Origin: Ectocarpus siliculosus
Lineage: Eukaryota > Sar > Phaeophyceae > Ectocarpales > Ectocarpaceae
Length of the DNA stretch: 64,000 bases
Assembly: GCA_000310025.1 (NCBI GenBank)
Contig: FN649741.1
Coordinates: forward strand, 5,140,247-5,204,246
Direction: 5' to 3'
A model generated the notes under the pieces. It worked only from the letters and a program-made list of their open reading frames with translations, made no database searches and was not told where the DNA came from. The position numbers and the translations under genes were made by a program. Below, piece after piece: positions 48,631-60,500 of this stretch; the stretch's first letter is position 1, and each line of letters starts with the position of its first letter.

Positions 48631-50467
48631 ATGGGGCCCAAGAAAAAGTGGACCGGGCACTATCAGGCCAAGCGGCCCAGGGAAGGGGAGCAAGACGGCA
48701 ACGGCGGCAGCGGGGACGAGGGTCCGAAGAAGCCTCGACGGACGGCAGCGATAAACCTTGGGAACGTGAAAGGCCACCAGGCCGTCGTTGGCACCTGTGA
48801 TGTCCGGCACGATAGACAGGCAACAGCCGAGCTAGTAGACATGCTGAACTCGGTGGCCGATGACATGTACCCCGAGACTGACGGGGACGACGCGGCGGCC
48901 GAAGATGCCGCGACAGCATCACCTGTCGCCCCCACGCCGAGCGCAGAAGGAAAACCTGGCAACGGCGATAGCGATGGGGCTAGGGCATCAGCGTCCTCGG
49001 CAGCAGCACCAGCAGGAGGGGCGGCCGAAATGTCTGTGGAAGAGATGGTGAAGCAAGAGGCGGACGCGCTGCGGTCCGGGAGCGACAAAGTTCACCGGTT
49101 CAAGTCCGTCAACACGTCCGTAAAGGGCGTGGTGATGGTGTGCGTTGTGGATCCGAAGGTGGACATCTTGCGGTTGGTGGACACCCTCTATGACGAGATA
49201 AGGACGACTAAGATGCGCCGGAGTCGCTTCCTTGAGCGGGTGACGCCGCTGCAGGTCACGGCGTATTCCGAGCTTGATGCCATCAAGGAAGCGGTCGGAC
49301 CCATTGTTTCGAAGGCGCTGCCGCCCGTCGCAGAGGAAGTACCACCGTTACCGACTGCTGTTAGAGCTTCCGGTGCCAAGGCCACCGGCCCTGCTGCGGT
49401 GAAGACTGAAAAGGGAACGCCGGCACCGAAGGACAGCAGTGGTGACAAGGTCAAAGCAGCGGAGACAGAAGAAAAGGAAGGTGAAGGTGCGGCAGCGAGC
49501 GCACCAAACGGCACCGGAGATAAAGCAGGGGGGGGAGCGGGCTCTGCCGCCCCAGGAGCTGCTGGCACCAAGGAGGGCGATGTTGTCAGCGATGGCAACG
49601 AGAAGAAGACCTGTGACAAGAGGTGGAAGTTCAGGGCGGACATAAGGAGGAGAAACTCAGGGCTGAAGCGGCTCGACTTGATCAATGCTGCGGTGGGGTC
49701 CGTGGGCGTGGGACACTCAGTGAACATGACTTCTCCGGAGGTGATATTAATATTTGCACTGCAGATGCCACTTTTGTGTCACTCCGCACAGCACGTCGTA
49801 GGGGTTTTTTCTCTCTCGCTTGGTTTTCGCAGGCACTTGTTGAATGCAGCCTGCAGACTTACATTAACCGACCCGTGATGTGGTGGTGTTCAGATAGCTT
49901 CTTCAGCTATTGCGATTCTTCGTGTCATAAGCAGCGCTTGCCTTTCTCAGTAGTGAGCATAGAATGCCGTACGCGGGGAACTTTCATTGTTTAAGATCCA
50001 GCAAAGCTTGGCAGGTGAGCTGGAGGTCTCCTCTATGGCGAACCTTGGGTTTGTCCCGGAGAGCTTATTCACACTACCGTCGTCTCGGCGAAAACCTCGC
50101 CTCCCTCATTTTGTTTGCTTTCGGGTTGTTTGCTGGCACCGTAGACAGAAATGTCGTTTGCCCTTAAAGGAGAAGTCACCCCTCCTCAATGCTCACAAGT
50201 CGCTGCGAACGTCAGAGTCTATACTCTCTCTTTCCCACCCCGCACACACGAGGGTATACTCAATTTTATCGCCCCCGTCGCACTCTTGGCACGTCCGCGT
50301 TGTCTTCCTGTTATTGGTGGCCCCAATCTCCTTCACAGGTGACCATCGTCGTAGAGGCCGTCAAGTCGGTCGTGGGTGTGAGTGTGCTGTTCAACTATGC
50401 TCGGAACCACGAGTACAGCATAAGCAGGCTACAGGACGCCGTGTGTGGCGCCATTCTCGACAGCTGA
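48631..50467 (+). CDS. THUMPD1: THUMP-domain tRNA acetylation adaptor (THUMPD1/Tan1)
   Basis: Two exons, 48631-49740 and 50339-50467 (TGA), joined in phase 0, 412 residues. Yeast Tan1 and human THUMPD1 bind tRNA and present it to the acetyltransferase Kre33/NAT10 for N4-acetylcytidine at position 12 of Ser and Leu tRNAs. The N-terminus MGPKKKWTGHYQAKRPREGE is basic (nuclear-type). Then come INLGNVKGHQAVVGTCDVRH and an acidic, Ala-rich spacer. The THUMP core follows: HRFKSVNTSVKGVVMV, TKMRRSRFLERVTPLQVT, a Lys/Ala/Gly-rich insertion (about residues 240-325), then KRWKFRADIRRRNSGLKRLD and VTIVVEAVKSVVGVSV across the intron. No methyltransferase or other catalytic domain follows, as expected for the adaptor class. 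It is in the same divergent unit as GUF1. Confidence 0.93.
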
Positions 50468-51595
50468 AGATGGGGACGGAAACCGCTTCGTTTGGTGCAT
50501 TTTCGTGTTTCCCTAGAGGTGGTCGGGTTTATTTTTGGAGGCTGTGTTGCTGGAGGGACACAAGACCTTCGCAATAGACTGCTGTCCGTTGTTGAATTGG
50601 TGATGTCTTTATGTGGGCGTTTGACCGTGTTCGCATGGGACAACGCCGAGAGGCCTCAGTGTAGAGCATCATGTTGCTAACGATGCTGTATGTATTGTCT
50701 TTTTCGGCTGCGTTTGCTGGAGTAGAATGCGTCATTCCAGGCGCAGACATGGACCAGGCTTTTTCTCTCTTCAAAATATGTTTCAGCACATACGGTGGTC
50801 GCGGCAACATTGCTACGGGTTTGCCTTGGGGCAGTCACCCAATGACCCTTTCTCATCATCTACCATCTGACCAAAGTCTCGCTCTTTCTGCTCTATTGGC
50901 TGTGGGGGCCTTCAGGGTTGATCGTCATGTACGCAGCTCGAGCGTAGGAGCACTCTGAGATATAGTGTGGTGCTGTGGTTTTCTGGGTATGCCGTGAAGG
51001 CAAGTGGCGAGTGTTTGGCCATGCTGCTGCCACACTCTCCCTTGCGAGAAATCACCGTTGTTCCGGAGAGGCGCGTTGGTTGTGGCACTACAGTAATTGT
51101 GTCATCATGTGGTTTATGACAGGTTAAGCCCTGTGCTGCTGTCAGGATTGTCCACACCTCGGCATACTCGCCGCCGCCCCTCCCACCGCAATGTACACGC
51201 ACCGAAAGTGGAGAGTGCAGTCGCTCAAGTGAAATGATATCGTGCTCCTCGCAAATACACGAAAAATTTCACGTGTCAACATTAGTTAGCTGCCACAAAT
51301 TCACTTGGAATCCCAAGGGGAACTACGAGAGTTAACTTCTCAAGGGAGGAAACACCCCTTCTCCGACGCTTACGAACTGACGGCTGCAACACTGCTATTA
51401 TAACGCATCAAACTCGCGTGCGTTAAGCTCTTGAGCCCCCAACCAGACCAATATTTGCCCTCCTTCGCCGCTGGAACGTACATAAATTACGCTACTGTTT
51501 ACTGCTTTGATATCGACGAATGCAGACAACACCTACTTCCAGCACCCACAAAACTTCACCCGGCTATAAACTAATAAGCAAGTGGTGTGCGACAA
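50468..51595. other. Intergenic between convergent 3' ends
   Basis: About 1.1 kb separating the THUMPD1 and dynein stop codons. No protein-like frame, RNA gene or repeat was recognised; it should hold both 3' untranslated regions. Confidence 0.5.
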
Positions 51596-54500
51596 TCAGT
51601 CCGTGAGGTTGCACAGTGCGGCTACGCCAAACATCACCCACACGTCCGGGCTCACGTCCGTCGGCAGCTCCACCGCGATGACGAAGTTTGTCGACATGCC
51701 CGTCGTGCTGAGCACCCCCTTTCTCTCGGCCGTCTTGTATACGGGGCACGCGTAGTCCCACTCCGCTGTCTTGTGCCCCGCCGCGGGCATGAAGTGAATG
51801 AGCGGGAGCTCCATGTACATCTCTCCAGGGTGGGACTCGCGGAGCTTCCAGGCGTCGGAATCCCACCTTGCGCCTGAGTGAAAGACCATCGATCGGGGAT
51901 TTCGAGTTGAAAATAAACACGCGATGGCACGGAACCATGCTGACTGAGAAAAATTGGAAAGGCCAACGTCCGTGTGTTAGAGGATATTATTGTTGTCGCA
52001 TTTGGCGAGATCTACTAATATTGGTCGTTCCAAACATGCGAGAAAGAGAGGGGCATGTGCTTCGGGCCTCTGGGCAGCACTCTGCAAAGATTGAATAGTT
52101 CCCCTGGTCAGTTCGTGTCGTGTAAACGTTGTACCGAAAAAATGCATAAGACCGTTTGAAGTTTGCTCTTGCCTTCTAGCCATAAGCCGTGACAGTAGAT
52201 TCCGTCGTCAGGGCCTTCCGTGACGTCAGACGGGTCTTCTCGCATCACGTCAAATTTGTAGGTGAGCGTGTCGATCGCCACCTGATACGTTTTGGGGGGT
52301 TGATAAATCGGGGTTGATATTCAGGTACGCTCGCATCTGATGCTGTTGTTCCTGTTGACCATGTTTCTCACATTATCTCGCTCATGTCCACAAGCCATCC
52401 CAGTACGATGAAACAACTAGGAGCATACGCCTGGTGGAGAGAGGGCTAAAAGAAGATGAGGGTCGTGCTGCTCGTGACAGCAACATTCACCACGGCAGTG
52501 GTCGCCTTCTGGGGCCGCACCAACGGTGCAGCTGCGCGGCAGCCATGATGCGAGGGCATCGCCATTTCGCTAATTTCTACCGTGAAATGAACCCCATTCC
52601 ATACTTGCCGGGTTGTTTTTGGTTGGCGGACTTCTTGTACCTGATATTTTCGCGCAAAGGTCTGCAATGTGCCGGTCATGAACCCCTGGGGAAAGAAGAA
52701 CACTGGTAAAGGGAAGCACGCCGGTTGCCCCTCCTTGAGCCAGCCCCGCATGAAGATTACCCTGACAAAAACAAAACAACGTGTTTTGCAAGAATGAAAT
52801 ATACAAAATGCATCAGAGTGGTGGCAACGTGTGTAGAGCGCAGGCAGCCGAGGGATTTTCCGGCTTTTGTGGGTTTTCGGTGAAGAGATTGGGAAGGAGC
52901 CCTATCACCGCGTCTCGTAGCTGACATGGAATTGGCCAGTGGCGCAAACGACTCCACCTTCCAATTCGTCGCACTGGTTTCGTTTGGTTACATTGTCGTG
53001 TGGCACGTACTTCAGCGATTTCACCGGTCAACAAAGCGAGAGACCAGAACGGTGAAGCAGTGTGTTGTAGCATTCTTCTGCTTAGGCCGACAAAAACGGG
53101 TGGACGGGAAAGCTAGACTACACCGCCGCCGTTTCCCCTTCTTCCTCTCTCTTCGTGCCAAAAACCGTCTCATGTCGGTTCTCTCTCGTCCTGATCGACA
53201 CGCCAACGTACTCAACAAGCACACAGGTTTGAGTATGCCAGTACAACGGCCATACTGCTTCTGTAGACAATACCTGAAGAGGAGGTCCTTGTTCCAAGAT
53301 GCAAGACTTTTGAGGCTGGCGAAACTCACGCGCGTCCAAAGCGCCGGCACTTGGTTGTTCATGAAGCTTGTGTACATGCGGTCAAGATCCTAACGAAAGG
53401 GAAAGCGATGAAACCGCAGTTAACAGGGGTGGGGATGGACGAGTATTGCGCCACGATATAGAGGAAATAATTCAGCTGACAAGAGAAAACAGAGAGCGAG
53501 ACAACGAGAAGTGCCTACCACGTTAGGCTTCTTTTCCGCTACTTTCAAGCACGATCCAGAGGGACAACTGCAAGAGGGGGCGGGGCATTCTTCCGCCTTA
53601 CGTGTTTTGGCCTGCGGCACAGGAGGAGTTCGTCTTCAACAGGGCTTGATGGCAATTTTCCAACTCTAGGTCTCAACCCTACTTGCAGCCTCTTTGTTGC
53701 TGATGAACTGCATGATTTGTGATTCATTGATCGCGCTGCCGTACAAGAAACCTTGCTCAACGGTGCTGCTAGGCGCCGGCAAACAACTCGCCAACAGCTG
53801 CAAGAACAAGGACGGCAGCGACGAGGACCACCAAAGCAAACGAACCTGAGACATGACAACGAGCCCCTTGATGGCCTTCTTGAGCTCGGTGATGGACGAG
53901 CCCATAGCCGCGAGGAGCCTGTTGAACTTCACCATCTCCTGCTTCAGCACGATGGCCAGCGATGGCAGCAGCCCGTTCTCCTGCTCCAACGTCGGCAAAC
54001 AATACCAACCGCGATTTCGTTAGATTGCGCATGCTGGTTCGCTGGGGGGGACCGTTATGTAGGCGGTGGGGTGGTACAACCTTCCAGGATCACCCAATTG
54101 AAGTGCTTCGAGGTAGAGAAGGTACGAAGCGCGATTGAAAGCTGTGGTCGCTACACTTGCCAATAGATTAAGGATCGCAAGCATGGGTCAACCAACACCT
54201 GTAGGACGAAGGTGGTAGGTCCAGCGTCGTCGTCGTCCAGAAGCGGCGGGATCTGAGCCTCGAGCTCCTCGGCAAGTTCCGTCACAATGTCGTCGTTGCT
54301 CCGGCCTCCGCCCGCGCTACTCTCGCGCGGCTGGAGGGAGAGAATCTGCGTGTGCGTGCGCCGTGGTTTTGTTTGATTTCGCCGCTTGAGTTTAGTATGT
54401 CAATGTCCAATGGCTAGCCTGTCACTTAGTCAGCGTTTGGTGCGTCTGTCCGGCGGTCAGCCTTTCACTCAACCAGCCGGGTTCGAGTGTTCGAACTGGT

Positions 54501-57500
54501 AATTCGGCTGTCGGGCGGGCTGTTTAGCGCCTGGCTGTGTGTGTTTTCTGATCAGGCTGTTGATGGCACCCCTACGTTTCCATGCGTTCCGCCTCTTAGT
54601 TGGCGTGTATGCCATCTCGAGCATTCCCGGTCACTTTTGTCTAGGGATCGGCCGCCGAGTGAAGGACTCACCCTGGGCACTGCTAGATGGTAATCTTGGT
54701 GTTCAAGGGAAGCCTTCGCATTCCGATACAATTGCCCCGGTTGTGTATGTGAACATGGAGCTCCCCACAATGCCGATTCCACCGTTACTGCATCTGTCCC
54801 CTTTGAAACCTGGCCAGTGGTCAATATCTTTTTGAGACGCCTGGCCAGCGGTCAATACTTTTGGGTTGTTTCATCTAATTCGCCACACAGGGAGCGAGCA
54901 CTCGCCGTCTGCATGAGGCCCAGCGACTCGTTGGTGTTGAAAGTCACGTTGGCGTTCTCGTGCATGCCGAAAATCTCCGGGTTGTCCACCCCCGGAAGCT
55001 GCCCGAAGTAGTCGCTCACGCCCTGTGCCAGGAGATAAAGGAACCACACGCATGGTACAAGCATTGTCATGTCCATAAGCTGGGTGGACCCCCTTTCCAT
55101 CTGTTTCTTTTCCTCTGCTGCCCCATATTAACAGCCTTTGTTTAACCAACATTCTCCAACAAATCGAGGGGCCCGACCGAATCGAAACTTCGTATCAAGA
55201 CGAACCTGGAAGGGACCAGGGGACGGCGAGAAGTATATCCCGGAGCCACTGAACCTGTATCCGGACTTGAGGATCCCGTCGTTGATGTAGATCCCCAGGA
55301 CGCTCATGAGGCAGCGCCGGTCCCAGTCGTCGGTGACCCTTCCGCCGTAGTTGATCTGCCCGGTCACGTAGCGCAGTGCATCCCACGGCACCTCGTCCTG
55401 CAAGTCGCCGCGAGTGCCGAAAAGCGAAGCAAATACGATCATCGCCCGATAGTGACATAACGAGTAAACTACGATCTTGTGCACCGGGGGTGACATGGGG
55501 CACATTGTGGCGGCAACCCGAAGAAGAGAGGAGATTTGCGATGGGAATACCAAGTCGGAGCGTGGCAGGGGAGGGGTGGAGTCGCTGAGCTATTCAGCCC
55601 GTGCATGCCCTTTGCCAAATATTTATGGTTTTCTTTTGGTTGGTTGTTGCCGGAAAATTTGCTCTGTTTTCCCAACGCGCTTCAGGTCGAGAGGCAAGAT
55701 GCATCGCTGAAAAGAGAGTATCCACCAAAAGCACACCATCGATTGTGCAGACTTTCTCCGCAGCGCGTTCAACATTATTCACCTGCTCCTCGAGGAATTT
55801 TCTCATGACCGCGATGGAAGTTTCGAGGTCGGACTCGTCGAAGGCGTACCGGATGTTCCACCCCAACGGTCCGAACTTCCTTCTTTCCTGTTCAGTTGGT
55901 TTAATTCGGATGGGACCCGATGAATGCTTACGAAACAAGACCATGGACATCAATGTAGATTAGTCGTATGCGACAGAATGACGTGTGGCACGCACGACGT
56001 GGGATACCACACGAAGCGTTCTCAGTACGTGAGCTGACGGGGTTATTGTCTAGCGGCTGCCTCCTAAGAAGCTCACGTGGAGAAATTAACAAAGGGATCA
56101 AGAGTGGAGGATTTTCCTCGGGTAGGCAGAGAGGCGCGTCTGTTAGGAGGCGACACGTACTGCCCGAACGTAGCGTACCGTGTATCTCAAACACGTGTAC
56201 CTGAATGTTGGCGTGGAAGAAGAGAAGTCCGACGATCATTCTCTTGAACTCGTCCCTCTTGGCGCAAGTTTCCCACTCATCTTCCTTCATTAGGTTCGCC
56301 CAAGACCTGGGAGCGAAAGCATGACGTTGTGTCGAGATGATCTCACATAAGGGTCGCGACAATACCGTATCCTCCTAAGCTCCAAAAAAGAAGCGCATTC
56401 TTTGTGTCGACACCCTGAGAAAATATGCATGGTTGTCCTTTCCGCCTGGTGTCGTGTTTGCCCCCCTCCTCCCTCCTTGAAGTTGGCTACATCGGTCCGG
56501 ACTTCCCAGAAATAAAAAGAAGAACCCGAGGACTCATCGTTGACTAGCAACACCTTCGTCTTCAATGTGGCAAGCTTGACCTTCATCCCGTCCCCTATAT
56601 TTTACGGGAAAAGCGAGGACGGAGTGAAAACCGAGACCTGTATTGATCCCTCGGCGTCCTGTCCATGTGAATTCTTCTTTCACGCACATTATTCCCCTCT
56701 ATCGACTAGCTTCTGGTCACCGATAGGTCGGTAGCCAGCTAAAGAATCACACAGCCACACAATCGCAAATAATGCAGCCACACACCCACATGCACTCCTA
56801 CCTGGCGACGTTCGCCTTGATGCCCTTGGGCGGCTCGTTGGTCATCTTCACGCCGTTCTGGAGGATAGACACGGGGAAGTACGTGGCCGGCGCGCTGGTT
56901 AGGTAGAGGCGGAAGGCCTCGTTGTTGGCCTCCGTGGCGTCGGCTAGCCCAAAGACGATCTTCTCCAGCGCCGGCATCCACGACTTGGCAAGCCTGAGAA
57001 AAGCGGGTGGTCCCAATATTGTTTTGTGTACGAGGCACGTACGCACGCTAAGCAACCACCAATATTAGGAGGAGGGTCTACTCATAGCCGTGCATGCCGT
57101 CGTCGTTAGACCATCGACCTAGCATTCCTAAAACGCCGGGGGCGGAGCACGCCGGATTTTCACCGGACCAGGCTAACGCATCACTAAGCATGAAGCGCAA
57201 TGAGGTATGCGGCGAGTCGCATGGAGGGTGCATAACGAGGAGGGAAGAAGTAATTCAAGTTGGTCGTTTCGAGAACACTCTAGTCGACCAGTCCGGCAAC
57301 GTTTCCCAGGAGGCAGCCATAATATTGCGGGTTCGTTGGGCATGGTGTGTGATTGTGGCATGCACACGGTCAACGAGATTAAGGATTGGAGAAAAAAGCG
57401 AACCTCACCGGAAAGTTAGTGAATTTGCGAAAGAAAATCAAGGAGGTGGCGCTCACCAACATGCCTACCAAGAAGAGCAACCCAACGCCATCACCATCGC

Positions 57501-60500
57501 CACAGAAACTCCCCAACCCAAACGAAAGACGCGACCACACACAAACTAGGCACACTCACATGCAGTTTTGCAGTAGAACCCAGTCCCCCGTTTTGGTTCC
57601 CTTCTCCACTAGCTCTGCCGCGTAGGGGCCCTGCCCTTGGCCCAAAGACACCAAGCTCAGTCGATCCGCGTATCCCATAACCTTGAGACGAATCACAGCA
57701 TGAGTTGAATGACGTTCGACAAGCAAGGGTTTGTACAACGTCCGATTGGGGAGTTAGAGCTCACGTGAGGCATGGCTTCCGCCCCCTCGGGGTGGAAGAC
57801 AGGGTTCGAGTAGCAGTAGCAGTAGCAGGGATGGAGTGTGGGAAAGTAGGATAATAGCAGAGTATGAGGTACAGCGTGGGCTTGTGCCACGCAGCGTTGA
57901 TTGGATCGCAGGAGCTGGGAGGGTTACGGTATTCCGGAAGCGGGTCCAGAGAGGGCTTTCACGCCTCCTTTCCAAGATGAGGTGGGTGGTGCTTGGTAGT
58001 GTGTGCAAGACAAACAGAGGGGGGGGGGAGAGCGAGAGAGAAAGGAGAGCGAGAGAGTTTGGTCAGCCCCTCCTTCCGAAGGGCATCCACGTTGCGCCTA
58101 CTCTGAAATAATTAAAACGTGTAAGGGCGAGGCTGAGGAGCGCCCTTAGGTGTATACGCTGCATGGGGTGCCATTCTTCGAAAGAAGCGTGCTTTTGTAT
58201 TTGCAGTATTTGTCGTGACCAATTTCTTGGCTGTGACTCGACCGGCCCATCATCTACACCATGGAAGGCGATCAGCACGGGCGCCTTTCAAGCTTACGTT
58301 GCACTTCGAATTGTTTACTTGATCGTCCCATGCTGAGTAAAAAGTGTATGCTCGGTTTCACCTTCGCGAATCGAAGCAGCATGGACGTCGGGTCGGCTCC
58401 GGTGGACAGGATGAAGATGCAGGGGGTCTTGTTATCTAAGTCCGCGTAGATATCCTCCATCGATGCCGAAGGGCTGTTTCGAAAACAATCAGTTGGGCAG
58501 GTAGGCAGACAGATTGACAGGCAATTAGGCGTATAGGAAAGGAAGTAGATGATTCGGTCAGGCGTAAATGAATGGTGGAATGTCGTTCGTGCTGAACAAG
58601 GGGGTCGATGACAGGAAGAGCGTATATGGAGCGTTGTGGAACAGGAGGCGGGTAATGGCGGTCTCCGACCTTTAGTAGTACACGTATACAGTCAGCATAC
58701 GACCAACATGACGTGTACAACATAAAGCCTGTACATTGGACGGTCTGCTAATCATGTGCAAACAACACGATGTTGTCACCTCTCCGCAAAGCTGCTGCCG
58801 AGTTTCTCCCCGACGAACTTGGCGATGCACCGCAGCAGCTGGTCCTCTCGAAACGCCTTGACGAGCAGCAACTTCTGGAACGAGCTCGCCCCTTCCCCCC
58901 CCTTCCCTTTCCCGAAAAACCCGCCGGGGATCCGCGACTCGTCCCAGACGTCCCCCTTGTCCGCCCAGGAAACCCAGGCCTCCCAACTTTCCGTCAAGCT
59001 CTCGCAAAGACCCTCCAGCGGCGAACATGCAGCACCATCAACGCCTTCATCTCCTTCCTCCTCCTGCCCACCCCCACTTTCGTTGGAGTGGCCACCGCCC
59101 CCCACGGCGCGCTGCTCCGCGGCGAACAGAAGATCCCACTGTACGGGCGTCAACCGGGCCGGGTTCGGGTTCGGGGGCTGCGCGGACCGGTCCACGGGCC
59201 CAGGTCCGCGCAGGAACAGCGCCCACTCCTCCCGGGGTATCTCGGAACGATGTCGGAGGATCTGGAAGCAGATGAGCGCGCTGAAGAGCAGCTTATGCCT
59301 TTCGAACAAACCGCGGCAGATATTCCTGGGGTGTGGGTTGCCGTCAAGGTGGAGAACCGGAGAGAAGAAGGGAAGCCGTGTATTGTGTGTACTGTAGTGA
59401 GTGGCACGATGTGTAGAGATGACGAATGATTGCGTCGTTGACCACAGTTTTTCGTCGTGGCAAGAAGCAGAGAGCGGGAAGCCCGAACCGTTCGAAGAAA
59501 GGAGACGGGAAGCAATGCGGATGTTCAAGAAGCTTCTAGCACGTTGCTTGCTAGCGCAGGATATGGTTTTCTCAACATTCAAAAGCGCTTTCTCTCACCC
59601 GTAAATGACGCGCGTAGAATACGACACTAGGTTGGCGAGTCTTCGACCGAGGTCGGAGTCTTTCTCCGCTCCGTCGATGCACCTTCACACCGGGACGGCA
59701 AGCAAAGATAGGAACGAAGCCACCAATCCAGCGAGAGGCGAGCAGCGGGGTAAGGCGTGCGCCAGTGCAGTAAGGGGCCGTTGGACAACACGTTAGGTGA
59801 CGGGGCGATCTGCTTCGGTACAATGTTCAAGCGCCGCGTACTCGCGTTTTCAGCTGTACGTTGAGGACGAACATGCTTAAGGATCGCGCTCGATATCCAC
59901 AATACGTGGTATAGCCGGGGATCAACGAGTATCCTTGACGAAACATATGAATCAAAGGAGAAAACGACAATGCCTTGCCTTCACATAACAGTATCTCGGC
60001 TTTTTCTAAGCCTATGCTTGTCGGGTAACTTGGGTTTGATCACAGTCAGTTGAACACATACTCTCTGAATTCAAAGTTCAAGGTGAGCACATGCCGCCAT
60101 GATCATGAACAGCATCTGAAAGACCGGTCTTATGGATTGGGGGGAAGTTCTTTTCAACACCAACGACAAACTTTACGACAGTAGCATCACCACCACCACC
60201 AACAACAACAACAACAACAACAACAACACCGCGTTGCTCCCACCTGTCGAAGAGTGTCTGATAGTACTGGAGCGAGTACTGGTACATCGGGTCGATGCCG
60301 GAGAGGTCAGCGATGACGAAGTAGATGATCGATCCTCGCGTGGCGACCGGTGTGTACTTCTTCCGCGCGAGATCGATCTCGATCTCCGTCTTCTCGCTCT
60401 CCTCCACTCGTTCCTTGATGATACTGGAGGTTGTCTTAGAGTCCGCCAGGGTGTTGATCAGGACCTGCAGAAGGAACCAGAATCGAGCACATGCACAATC

